Source: Paenibacillus albus
GTDB lineage: Bacteria; Bacillota; Bacilli; Paenibacillales; Paenibacillaceae
Assembly: GCF_003952225.1 (NCBI RefSeq)
Contig: NZ_CP034437.1
Location: 1,159,501 to 1,223,500, forward strand
DNA length: 64,000 nt
Reading direction: 5' to 3'
In this document: positions 25,266-33,419 of the stretch, in pieces
How positions within the stretch are numbered: the stretch's first letter is position 1
Layout of the letters: each line of letters starts with the position of its first letter
Program-made: the position numbers and the translations under genes
The notes under the pieces: generated by a model
Told to the model about the DNA's origin: nothing
The model's input: only the letters and a program-made list of their open reading frames with translations
Database searches by the model: none

Positions 25266-26354
25266 ATGATAGTTGCTGTATTACTCATTTGCGCTTGCTC
25301 TGCGGGGCTGCTGCTGTTCCGCCGAAATACGGTGCCGGTGCTGCTGCCACATCGCTCGCTGCCGCATGAAAAGCTGTCTGTCATCATACCAGCCCGAAAT
25401 GAAGAGCGTAACCTAGCCTATCTGCTCCGCTCCCTTCAGGAGCAGACAATAGGGCAGATGGAGATAATCGTTGTCGATGATCATTCCGATGACCGTACGC
25501 GCGAGATTGCTGAACACTTCGGGGTGACCGTCATCTCGTGCCCGGCACTGCCGCTAGGATGGACAGGCAAGAACTGGGCCGTATGGAATGGCTATCAGCG
25601 AGCGAGCGGTGACCTTATCGCTTTTCTCGATGCAGATGTTCGGCTTGCGCCGCATGCGATGGAAGCGCTGCTTGCAGCAAGAGCGCAGAAGGGCGGAACG
25701 ATCTCCGCTGTGCCCTATCACGAGGCGGAGAAGTTCTATGAGCGGCTCGCGCTGATTCCGAATCTGCTAGGTCTCTACGCATTTACGTCGCCAATGGAAC
25801 GGAAGAATCCGCAGAAGGGGCTCTATGGCTCCTGCATTCTAACGACGAGAGCAGACTACGAGAAGGTCAATGGCCATGAGAGCGTGAAGGCAGAGCTGCT
25901 CGATGATCTTAATCTTGGAGCGCGGTTCATGCAAGCGGGTATTCCGGTTAACAATTATATTGGTTATGGCACGGTGTCGTTTCGGATGTATCCTGGCGGC
26001 ATTCGCAGTGAAATCGAAGGGTTCAGCAAAGGGGCAGTACTCAGCACGAGCAAGCTCAGCTTATGGACGACACTGCTTGTTGCCGTCTGGCTGATTGGCC
26101 TGATTGTGGCGGAGACGGCTCCTTTTCTGCTGGGGACGTCCTTTGCACTGCCGCTCGCGGTAGGTTATGTGCTCTACACGGCGCAAATTTATTATTTTAT
26201 CCACTATACGGGCCGTTTCGGGAGGTGGCTGCCTGCGCTGCATCCGATTAGCACGGTCTTTTTCCTGTTTATTATGCTGTACTCGCTCTATCAGGTTGTA
26301 TTCTTCGGGCAGGTCGCTTGGAAAGGCAGGCGAATCGAGGTTGGGGGCGAATAA
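25266..26354 (+). CDS. Family 2 glycosyltransferase, CrtQ/CruC-like
   Basis: A 362-residue membrane glycosyltransferase. An N-terminal TM helix (VAVLLICACSAGLLLF) precedes the GT2 domain with SVIIPARNEERNLAYLLRSL, IIVVDDHSDD, the DxD motif FLDADVRL and the acceptor-site LLDDLNLGARF. Three or four C-terminal TM helices follow. The closest class is lipid or carotenoid glycosyltransferases. ATG 25266 has AGGGGG 6-8 nt upstream; the in-frame extension to 25203 is rejected. Five bases after its stop comes a PlsY-like acyltransferase, so the pair may glycosylate and then acylate a lipid. Confidence 0.85.
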   Translation: MIVAVLLICACSAGLLLFRRNTVPVLLPHRSLPHEKLSVIIPARNEERNLAYLLRSLQEQTIGQMEIIVVDDHSDDRTREIAEHFGVTVISCPALPLGWTGKNWAVWNGYQRASGDLIAFLDADVRLAPHAMEALLAARAQKGGTISAVPYHEAEKFYERLALIPNLLGLYAFTSPMERKNPQKGLYGSCILTTRADYEKVNGHESVKAELLDDLNLGARFMQAGIPVNNYIGYGTVSFRMYPGGIRSEIEGFSKGAVLSTSKLSLWTTLLVAVWLIGLIVAETAPFLLGTSFALPLAVGYVLYTAQIYYFIHYTGRFGRWLPALHPISTVFFLFIMLYSLYQVVFFGQVAWKGRRIEVGGE

Positions 26355-26358
26355 AGCG

Positions 26359-26976
26359 ATGATCGTTGTATGGACGCTGCTGGCATTCCTCTCCGGCGGG
26401 CTAATGTTCTCTTATTGGCTTGGTCTGCTCGCGAAACAGAATCTGAAGGAGCATGGCGACGGCAATCCAGGCGCGCTTAATCTGTGGAAGGCTGCGGGTT
26501 ACACGTATGGGCTGACCGGTATATTGCTTGATTTTCTAAAAGGTTACCTTCCCATCTTCATGTTAATTCGCTCGGACGTGTTAACCGGCTTTGAGCTCGT
26601 CCTTCCATGCTCCGCAGCAGTGCTGGGCCATATCTTCTCGCCTTTCATGAAGCTCCGAGGCGGCAAGGCGATTGCGGTGACGTTCGGTGTTTGGAGCGGG
26701 CTCACGGCATTCAAGGGTTCACTCGGTTATGCCATTATTCTCGCTATTCTGCTGCTTACAGGAAGACTGCTCAGCAAAGGCAGAGCAACCTCGTCAGATG
26801 CAGATGGCTTCCAAGTCGTGCTCGGCATGCTTGTCCTGACCATTTACACGTTCCTCTTCGATTACTCCACTTCAATTACTATATTCGGATTTATTAACTT
26901 CCTGCTTTTACTGTACTCTCATCGCAAAGAGCTGCGCCGGTTTGCCGGCACGCTTAACGTTCATATGAAACGCTAA
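26359..26976 (+). CDS. PlsY-like glycerol-3-phosphate acyltransferase family protein
   Basis: A 205-residue membrane protein with five to seven TM segments and the PlsY motifs in altered form: HGDGNPGALN in place of GSGNxGATN, and KLRGGKAIAVTFGVW resembling the GGKG motif. PlsY transfers acyl groups from acyl-phosphate to glycerol-3-phosphate. The serine-to-aspartate and GGKG changes, and its tight pairing with a glycosyltransferase, suggest a different acceptor. ATG 26359 follows GGGGGCG by 9 nt. Acceptor identity is inference. Confidence 0.8.
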   Translation: MIVVWTLLAFLSGGLMFSYWLGLLAKQNLKEHGDGNPGALNLWKAAGYTYGLTGILLDFLKGYLPIFMLIRSDVLTGFELVLPCSAAVLGHIFSPFMKLRGGKAIAVTFGVWSGLTAFKGSLGYAIILAILLLTGRLLSKGRATSSDADGFQVVLGMLVLTIYTFLFDYSTSITIFGFINFLLLLYSHRKELRRFAGTLNVHMKR

Positions 26977-26980
26977 ATAG

Positions 26981-27010
26981 CGGCTCCGAGGGAGCCGTTT
27001 GTTGTTGTTG
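26981..27010 (+). terminator. Terminator after the GT2/PlsY-like pair
   Basis: Stem CGGCTCC / GGAGCCG with a 3-nt loop, followed by a TTTGTTGTTG tail. Confidence 0.75.
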
Positions 27011-27266
27011 CTTCACTAAGGATAGGCAGGCTCTGCCAGACGCATAGAAATTATCGAATTTGAAAGGTTTTTGTAAACCGATTGAGAAAAGTGTAATCTT
27101 AGTTGGTGAAAAATATTTCTCCGTTTTTAAGAAAAATGTAGTATTTACAAGATTATAACCGAGGTTTATAATCAAAATCACGAAAGTGTTTATTGAATTA
27201 ATTTACATTTTAACTTTTGTAAACTAAATGCTGGTTACATCTCAAGGGAAGAGGTGCTTCTTGTAC
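27011..27266 (+). promoter_or_regulatory. A/T-rich region upstream of the GH116 cluster
   Basis: About 250 nt with no gene. It contains TTTGTAAAC at about 27067-27075 and again near 27217, a near-palindrome GATTATAAC...GTTTATAATC at about 27151-27173, and a TTTACA...TGTAAA pair just before the gene. These look like binding sites for an unidentified regulator. Confidence 0.4.
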
Positions 27267-28352
27267 ATGAACGGACGCGTGCTTAATGTTGGACTGATTG
27301 GGCTTGGAGAGGTGGCTCAGGTCGTCCATTTGCCGGTGCTTCAATCGCTGCCGGAGCAATACCGAATTGCTGCAATATGCGATATTTCACCGAAGCTGCT
27401 GGCGCATGTCGGCAGCCAGTACGGAGTAGACAAGCTGTATACCGATATGAAGGAGCTTGTCAGGCAAGAGGATCTTGATGTTGTGTTCGTGCTCAATAGT
27501 GACGAGTATCATGCGGATTGTGCCATTGAAGCTGCTAATCAGGGGAAGCATGTCCTGATCGAGAAGCCGATGTGTCTCACGTTTGCCGAAGCGGAAGCGA
27601 TTATTGAAGCAAGGGACCGTAATGGTGTTCATATAATGATCGGTTACATGCGCCGTTATGCAGCATCGTTCGTTCAAGCCGTACAAGAGATCGGCGGATT
27701 AGACAACATTACATATGCCAGAGTGCGCGATATTATTGGGCAAAATCACTTCTTTATTCGTCCGACGAGCCGTACAGTGATGTTCGACGATATTCCAGAG
27801 GAAGCTAAGGCCGATCGCAAAGAGAGAGCGGAGCGGCTCGGTCGTGAGGCTACGGGACTTGAACCGGATTCGCCGCTGTTTAGCTTCTACCGGCTGCTCG
27901 CAGGACTTGGCAGCCATGACCTATCGGCGATGCGCGAGGCGATTGGTATGCCGAAGGCTTGTCTCGGGGCGAAGCTGTCGACTCATAAGGACAGTATTTT
28001 CTTAAATGCGATTCTCGATTATGGCACGTTCTCCGTTACGTATGAGACAGGAATGGATCAGCAAGGTCGCTTCGATGCTCATGTGGAAGTGTATGCAAGC
28101 CGTAAGACGGTGAAGGTGCAGTACGATACGCCATATATTCGCCATCTGCCGACGAAGCTGCACATCTATGAGACCGAGGGTGAAGCTTACACGGAATCGG
28201 TCATCCGTCCGACGCTAACTGATCCGTACACGCTGGAGATGAAGCATCTGTACGATGTTATTACGAACGATTATGCACCAAAGACGACGCCTGAGGATGC
28301 ACGCGAGGATCTGTATATTTTCCAAATGATTATGAATGCGCTTCAATCCTAA
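27267..28352 (+). CDS. Gfo/Idh/MocA-family oxidoreductase in the GH116 cluster
   Basis: A 361-residue NAD(P)-dependent sugar oxidoreductase. The Rossmann fold starts VGLIGLGEVAQVVHLPVL; the catalytic lysine lies in VLIEKPMCLTF. A downstream MIGYMRRYAASF segment and the histidine in GLGSHDLSAMREAIG complete the active-site region. GAGGTG lies 10 nt before ATG 27267; a TTG at 27261 is also possible. It lies 16 nt before the GH116 gene, whose ribosome site overlaps its stop. Together they suggest redox processing of a glycoside or of its sugar. Confidence 0.87.
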   Translation: MNGRVLNVGLIGLGEVAQVVHLPVLQSLPEQYRIAAICDISPKLLAHVGSQYGVDKLYTDMKELVRQEDLDVVFVLNSDEYHADCAIEAANQGKHVLIEKPMCLTFAEAEAIIEARDRNGVHIMIGYMRRYAASFVQAVQEIGGLDNITYARVRDIIGQNHFFIRPTSRTVMFDDIPEEAKADRKERAERLGREATGLEPDSPLFSFYRLLAGLGSHDLSAMREAIGMPKACLGAKLSTHKDSIFLNAILDYGTFSVTYETGMDQQGRFDAHVEVYASRKTVKVQYDTPYIRHLPTKLHIYETEGEAYTESVIRPTLTDPYTLEMKHLYDVITNDYAPKTTPEDAREDLYIFQMIMNALQS

Positions 28353-28368
28353 GGAGGTTGGCGATTTC

Positions 28369-30864
28369 GTGAGTCAGCAATATAACGGTGTTTATACAGG
28401 CGAGCGCAATACCCATATTGCGTTCCCGTTAGGCGGCATTGGAGCAGGGATGCTCTGTCTGGAAGGTACAGGAGCGTTGTCGCACTTCGCGATGCATCAT
28501 AGGCCGAACAACTTGAATGAGCCGATGGTGTTCTCTGCTCTTAGCGTGAAGACTCCGAGCGGCGACATAGTTGCGAGAGTGCTGGAAGGACAAGTGCCGC
28601 GGCGCAAAATATTCGGGACCAAAGTGAAGGACTACGAATCGGGACCGGGAAGTGGGCTGTATGGCAAACATTTTGGACTGCCGAGGTTTGCCGAGAGCAG
28701 CTTCGAGGGGCGGTTTCCTTTTGGAACGGTGAGTCTTCAGGATGAGAAGATGCCTGTTGATGTGTCCATTCAGGGATGGAGTCCATTCATTCCGCTAAAT
28801 GCGAACGATTCCAGCTTGCCTGCGGCAGGCTTGGAATTCACCTTCGAGAACAAGACGAGTGAATCGCTTGAGCTCGTATATTCGTTCCATGCAGCGAATT
28901 TCATGAGCAGCTGGAACACGGAAGGGCGCCGCGTACTGCGGGCCGAAGGAGAGGCGAACGGCTTCGTGCTGGATCAGCCGGCGCTTGCGGGCGAGCCGTG
29001 GAAACGGGGTTCGTTCAGTGCGGTTACCGATGATCCGCGGGCTGAAGTGGATTGTGCTTGGTTCAGAGGCGGCTGGTTTGATTCGGTGACAATGATCTGG
29101 AACAAGGTGACGGCAGGCGAGTCGTGCGAGCATCCGCCGGTGACAGAAGGAGCGCCAAGTCCAGGCGCAAGTCTCTATGTGCCTCTGGAGCTGCTGCCGT
29201 ATGAGCGGCAAACCGTGAGAGTCATGCTGTCCTGGTACGTGCCGGATTCGAATTTGCATGCAGGCATTCCTGTTGAAGTTGCGGAGCAGGAGGGGGCCAG
29301 CTCCAGTGCTGGAGCTGGCATTGACGTTGTTGCAGGCGGCTGCTATAAGCCTTGGTATGCAGGACGGTTTAGCGATATTACGGATGTGGCGGGTTATTGG
29401 TCACAGCACTACTCTCGATTGCGAGCGGAAAGCGAAGCCTTCACGGCGAGCTTCTTCGGCACTTCATTGCCGGAAGAGCTTGCGGAAGCGGCGGCTGCGA
29501 ACTTGTCTATATTGAAGTCGCCGACGGTGCTCAGACAGACTGACGGCAGGTTCTGGGCGTGGGAAGGCAGCGAGGATCTGCAAGGCAGCTGCCACGGTAC
29601 GTGTACGCATGTATGGAACTACGCGCAGGCGCTGTCGCACTTGTTCCCTGAGCTGGAGCGCACCATTCGCGATACGGAGTTCGAAGAGGGCCAGGATGCA
29701 GCGGGCCATCAGAATTTCCGCGTGCCGCTGCCGATCCAGCCGGCTGATCATACGTTCCATGCCGCAGCCGACGGGCAGCTTGGCGGCATTATGAAGGTAT
29801 ATCGGGAGTGGCGGATTAGCGGAGACACGGCTTGGCTGCAGGAGATTTGGCCGAAGGTGAAGCAAAGTCTCCACTACTGCATCGTTACGTGGGACCCGGA
29901 CAAAACCGGCGTGCTCTCTGAGCCGCATCACAATACGTATGACATTGAATTTTGGGGACCGGATGGCATGTGCTCATCCATTTATCTCGGCGCTCTGAAA
30001 GCAGCTGCCCGCATCGCGGAGGCTTGCGGGGACGCTGCCGATTCCGATGGGTATGAGGAGATATACCGGCGTGGTCGCTTGTATATGGAGCAGGAACTGT
30101 TTAACGGAGAGTATTTTGAACAGCGCATTGTGTGGGAGGGGCTGCACGCTCCGTCGCCACTTGCGACTAAGGATGCATGGAACGTCAATTACTCCGCTGA
30201 AGCGCGAGCGCTGCTCGAGGAGGAAGGGCCGAAATATCAATACGGCAAAGGCTGCCTCTCTGACGGCGTCATCGGTGCGTGGCTTGCAGAAATGTGCGGG
30301 CTCGGCGACATTCTCGATCAGGATAAAGTGAGGAGCCATCTGCTCAGCGTCTATAACTATAACTTGAAGCGCGACTTGACGGAGCATGCCAACCCGCAGC
30401 GGCCTGGCTTTGCGCTTGGAGCTGAAGGCGGCTTGCTGCTGTGTACATGGCCGAAGGGCGGCAAGTTATCGCTGCCGTTCGTGTATAGCGATGAAGTGTG
30501 GACAGGGATTGAATATCAGGTGGCGTCCCATCTGATGGCGCTTGGCAGTGTGCAGGAGGGACTGGATATCGTGCGCACTTGCCGTGACCGCTATGACGGA
30601 CGGACCCGCAATCCGTTCAATGAGTATGAGTGCGGCCATTGGTATGCGCGGGCGATGGCGTCATACGGGCTTCTTCAAGGCTGGGGAGGCGTGCGCTATG
30701 ACGCTGCTGAGCGGAAGCTCCATGTATCGCCGCGGATCGCAGGGGATTACAGTGTCTTCCTCTGCACGGCTGGCGGCTACGGGCATGCTGGTATGCGGGA
30801 TGGAGCACCTTTTGTGGATGTGAAAGCAGGACAGATTACTGTTGATCATATGGAACTCATGTAG
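28369..30864 (+). CDS. GH116-family glycoside hydrolase (GBA2-like)
   Basis: An 831-residue cytoplasmic protein of the GH116 type, the family of beta-glucosidases, beta-xylosidases and glucosylceramidases. The N-terminal beta-domain begins THIAFPLGGIGAGM; the C-terminal (alpha/alpha)6 barrel carries the active-site segment FWAWEGSEDLQGSC with Glu399 as probable nucleophile and HNTYDIEFWGPDGMCSS with Asp525 as probable acid/base. The strong AAGGAGG ends 11 nt before GTG 28369; I prefer this over the upstream ATG 28336. It is the middle gene of a three-gene cluster. The substrate is unknown. Confidence 0.87.
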   Translation: MSQQYNGVYTGERNTHIAFPLGGIGAGMLCLEGTGALSHFAMHHRPNNLNEPMVFSALSVKTPSGDIVARVLEGQVPRRKIFGTKVKDYESGPGSGLYGKHFGLPRFAESSFEGRFPFGTVSLQDEKMPVDVSIQGWSPFIPLNANDSSLPAAGLEFTFENKTSESLELVYSFHAANFMSSWNTEGRRVLRAEGEANGFVLDQPALAGEPWKRGSFSAVTDDPRAEVDCAWFRGGWFDSVTMIWNKVTAGESCEHPPVTEGAPSPGASLYVPLELLPYERQTVRVMLSWYVPDSNLHAGIPVEVAEQEGASSSAGAGIDVVAGGCYKPWYAGRFSDITDVAGYWSQHYSRLRAESEAFTASFFGTSLPEELAEAAAANLSILKSPTVLRQTDGRFWAWEGSEDLQGSCHGTCTHVWNYAQALSHLFPELERTIRDTEFEEGQDAAGHQNFRVPLPIQPADHTFHAAADGQLGGIMKVYREWRISGDTAWLQEIWPKVKQSLHYCIVTWDPDKTGVLSEPHHNTYDIEFWGPDGMCSSIYLGALKAAARIAEACGDAADSDGYEEIYRRGRLYMEQELFNGEYFEQRIVWEGLHAPSPLATKDAWNVNYSAEARALLEEEGPKYQYGKGCLSDGVIGAWLAEMCGLGDILDQDKVRSHLLSVYNYNLKRDLTEHANPQRPGFALGAEGGLLLCTWPKGGKLSLPFVYSDEVWTGIEYQVASHLMALGSVQEGLDIVRTCRDRYDGRTRNPFNEYECGHWYARAMASYGLLQGWGGVRYDAAERKLHVSPRIAGDYSVFLCTAGGYGHAGMRDGAPFVDVKAGQITVDHMELM

Positions 30865-30921
30865 CTGAATGCACAGGAAGCTATTATAGCTAATCATTTT
30901 ACGAATCGGAGAGTGTCTGGC

Positions 30922-31890
30922 ATGGCGAAAGTGTTGACTGAAGCGCAAGTGCAGCATTTTAAAGAAAAAGGCTGGGTCAAGGTCGAAGGTGCCTATCCGC
31001 GCGAAGAGGCGCTGAAGGTGCAGGATTTCCTATGGGGAGAGCTCGCGAAACGGGGCATTCACAAGGAGGATAAGGACAGCTGGACGGAGCCGGTTGTTAG
31101 ACTTGGCAACTACGTGGACCCGGTTATGGATGGACTGAACTCTGAGCGTCTGACCGGTGCGATTGAAGATTTGCTTGGGGAAGGGCGCTGGCAGGAAGGG
31201 AAGAAGATGCAAGGCGCGATGTGGGGCGGCTACATCATTAACTTCGGGCCAGAGATTCCGGGCGGCTGGCATTACGACGGCAGTCATTTCCGTCATTACT
31301 TGGACAGCTGGGAACAAGGGCTGCTGCTGGTCTGTCTGTTCTCTAGTGTGAAGAAGGGCGGCTCGGGCACGCTTGTTGCGGAGGGCTCGCATCATATTGT
31401 GTCGAAGGTATTGGCACAGCATCCGGAGGGCATGGGGCTTGGCGAGGCGCTGCGTGAATGCGCGAAGCATCCTTGGCTGGCAGAGTTGATCGGCAAGAAG
31501 CAGCCTGCTTCGGACGATATTTATGCCGACACTCCGGAGCAAGACAAGCGAGAGCAAGATAAGCTATCAAAGAAGGAGCATCTCGCAAAGTTTATGGACA
31601 ACACGTACGAGGATCCGGAAGGTTACTCCTTGCGCGTAGTTGAGACGACTGGGGAGCCGGGGGATCTGGTGCTCTGTCACCCGTTTCTGTACCACGCCCC
31701 GTCAACAAATGAGCTTGGCATACCGCGTTTCATGTGCAATCGCGTCGCACCGACGCATGAGCGGATGAACTTCAATCGGGAGAATCCGGAGGATTACTCG
31801 GTTGTCGAGCAGATGATTCGCGAGGCACTTGGTTTGAAGGATGGAGAACGCTGCGAGTGGGCTAGGGTAGAGGCGAGTAAAGTAGAGTAG
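30922..31890 (+). CDS. Phytanoyl-CoA dioxygenase (PhyH) family Fe(II)/2-oxoglutarate oxygenase
   Basis: A 322-residue non-haem iron oxygenase. The metal motif is HxD in GGWHYDGSHF (His117, Asp119) and a distal histidine in LCHPFLYHAPSTNE (His253 or His257). MWGGYIINFGPE and the C-terminal FMCNRVAPTHERM match the family. ATG 30922 has GGAGA upstream. It follows the GH116 gene by 57 nt and ends at a strong terminator. It likely hydroxylates a small molecule, perhaps the aglycone or sugar released by the cluster's glycosidase. Confidence 0.85.
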   Translation: MAKVLTEAQVQHFKEKGWVKVEGAYPREEALKVQDFLWGELAKRGIHKEDKDSWTEPVVRLGNYVDPVMDGLNSERLTGAIEDLLGEGRWQEGKKMQGAMWGGYIINFGPEIPGGWHYDGSHFRHYLDSWEQGLLLVCLFSSVKKGGSGTLVAEGSHHIVSKVLAQHPEGMGLGEALRECAKHPWLAELIGKKQPASDDIYADTPEQDKREQDKLSKKEHLAKFMDNTYEDPEGYSLRVVETTGEPGDLVLCHPFLYHAPSTNELGIPRFMCNRVAPTHERMNFNRENPEDYSVVEQMIREALGLKDGERCEWARVEASKVE

Positions 31891-31905
31891 TTGAGTGTAT
31901 AGATG

Positions 31906-31959
31906 ATCGTCCGGCAATTGATCTTCCGTGTGGAGGTGGATTGCCGGACGATTTTTTTG
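31906..31959 (+). terminator. Terminator of the oxidoreductase/GH116/PhyH cluster
   Basis: A perfect 13-bp stem (ATCGTCCGGCAAT / ATTGCCGGACGAT) with a 21-nt loop and seven T residues. It defines the 3' boundary of the cluster. Confidence 0.9.
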
Positions 31960-32024
31960 TTTTATTGGCACGGTCGTAGTATTGTTAGATGATATTGATG
32001 TACGTAAGAAGGTGCTTGTTGAAA

Positions 32025-33098
32025 ATGGGGAAGACACTTATAGCCGCGCTGCTCGGCGGAATTCTGTTCAAGCTGCTGCATGCGCCGATCCCTTGGCTGC
32101 TTGGGCCGATGCTTGCTGTTTTGATCGGTTCGAAGATTTTTGGGCGGACATCCGCGTTCAGGTGGTCCTCCTCCGTTCGGAATTCGGGGATGATAACGGT
32201 TGGCTACACGATCGGGCTGGCTATGACCGCTTCAGCGATTGAGGAAATGTCCCATCAGCTGATGTCGATGGTGCTGATGATTGTGCTGCTGCTGTTGTTC
32301 TGCGCAGGTATGGCGTTTGTCGTTGCGAAGCTGTCGGGGACGGACTTCAAAACCGCGCTGCTCGGCAGTGTGCCCGGCGGGCTGACACAGGTGCTGGCGC
32401 TGGCGGAGGAGACCGAAGGCGTCAATGTCACCATCGTCACGGTCACGCAGGTCATCCGGCTCATGATGATTATTGTATGTATTCCCATTGTGGTGTTCAG
32501 TCCGCTGCTCGGCGGCTCGCATGACACTGGCGGGGCAGTGGCAGAGCTTCATCACGCGGCTGCAACTTGGAGCGGGCTGCTCCCGGGCATGCTTTGGTTC
32601 GCGCCGGTGGCGATAGGGTGCGCGGTGCTCGGCAACCGCGTCAACTTCCCGACCGCATACCTGCTCGGGCCGGCGATTGGCACGGCTGTGCTGCAGCTGT
32701 GCGGCTTGGAAGGGCCGGCGCTTCCGGCGTTTCTCATTGATGCGGCGCAGCTCATGATCGGCGCCTATGTCGGGCTGCTCTTGAAGCCGGAGCAGCTGGA
32801 GAATAAGCTGCGGACGATCTCGCTCGCAGTGGGCAGCGGACTGCTGCTCATCGTCGGAGCGTGGGGATTCAGCTTGCTGCTGACGAAGCTGTACCCGATC
32901 TCGATGCCAACAGCGCTGCTCAGCCTGGCGCCGGGCGGAATGGACCAAATGGGCATCATCGCGCATGAGATTGATGCCGACCTGTCCATGGTCGCGGGGT
33001 ACCAGCTGTTCCGCATGTTCTTTATCTTCTTCGCCGTTCCACCGCTGCTGCGGCTGTTATTCCGGCGCTCGCTTAAGCGCAGCTCAAGCGAGGGGTAG
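32025..33098 (+). CDS. AbrB/AmoA-family membrane protein (PF05145)
   Basis: A 357-residue integral membrane protein with about ten TM segments in two duplicated halves. Each half shows the family signature: VPGGLTQVLALAEE then VTQVIRLMMII, and LAPGGMDQMGIIAHEIDAD then GYQLFRMFFIF. The family includes proteins once named ammonia monooxygenase and is now viewed as a transporter-like group. The start is uncertain: ATG 32025 is used here, with in-frame TTGs at 32016 and 32019 closer to the AAGAAGG site. A single-gene transcript with its own terminator. Confidence 0.83.
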   Translation: MGKTLIAALLGGILFKLLHAPIPWLLGPMLAVLIGSKIFGRTSAFRWSSSVRNSGMITVGYTIGLAMTASAIEEMSHQLMSMVLMIVLLLLFCAGMAFVVAKLSGTDFKTALLGSVPGGLTQVLALAEETEGVNVTIVTVTQVIRLMMIIVCIPIVVFSPLLGGSHDTGGAVAELHHAAATWSGLLPGMLWFAPVAIGCAVLGNRVNFPTAYLLGPAIGTAVLQLCGLEGPALPAFLIDAAQLMIGAYVGLLLKPEQLENKLRTISLAVGSGLLLIVGAWGFSLLLTKLYPISMPTALLSLAPGGMDQMGIIAHEIDADLSMVAGYQLFRMFFIFFAVPPLLRLLFRRSLKRSSSEG

Positions 33099-33160
33099 TT
33101 GTGGGGATGGTGGCGGCGACCGTGTTAGCACGCGTAGCTGGGCCGCCCTTGATGGGCTGA

Positions 33161-33197
33161 AAGCCGAATCGACGTTACTCGATTCGGCTTTTTTTTG
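33161..33197 (+). terminator. Terminator after the AbrB-family gene
   Basis: A perfect 12-bp stem (AAGCCGAATCGA / TCGATTCGGCTT), a 6-nt loop and eight T residues. Confidence 0.92.
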
Positions 33198-33199
33198 TG

Positions 33200-33227
33200 C
33201 AACTAAATGGATAAATCCATTTAGTTG
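33200..33227. repeat. Perfect 12-bp inverted repeat, candidate dispersed element
   Basis: CAACTAAATGGA / TCCATTTAGTTG with a 4-nt loop (TAAA), directly after the terminator T run. Symmetry is higher than expected for random sequence, and there is no gene to regulate nearby, so a dispersed palindromic repeat is plausible. No second copy occurs in the window. Confidence 0.6.
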
Positions 33228-33368
33228 GGTCAGCGAGAAGTCGTTTCTGCGTGATCCGAGAGGGGCCCGCGGAGCAGTTTTTATTACTGTCTAGTAATGT
33301 AGAGGTCCAGTAGCCCAGCTACATTAGCGAAAGGTTAGCTTGCGATAGCGAAGCGCTCCCCTACCCCA

Positions 33369-33411
33369 AAAAAAAACTGCTGCACAAGCGCAATCCGCGC
33401 CTGTGCAGCAG
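33369..33411 (-). terminator. Terminator of the LacI-family gene
   Basis: On the minus strand, stem CTGCTGCACAGGCGC / GCGCTTGTGCAGCAG (one mismatch or G-U) with a short loop followed by nine or more T residues. Confidence 0.9.
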
Positions 33412-33419
33412 TCTTCGTA

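Larger units (their letters stand above)
33099..33419. other. Intergenic region between AbrB-family and LacI genes
   Basis: About 320 nt without a supported gene. It contains the terminator at 33161-33197, the perfect inverted repeat at 33200-33227, about 140 nt of unassigned sequence with short inverted segments (33300-33360), and the minus-strand terminator at 33369-33411. Confidence 0.7.

Noticed and set aside
25266-26976. A carotenoid (staphyloxanthin-like) cluster.
   Set aside because: No desaturase, synthase or CrtP gene is in the window, so only a resemblance to CrtQ-like transferases can be stated.
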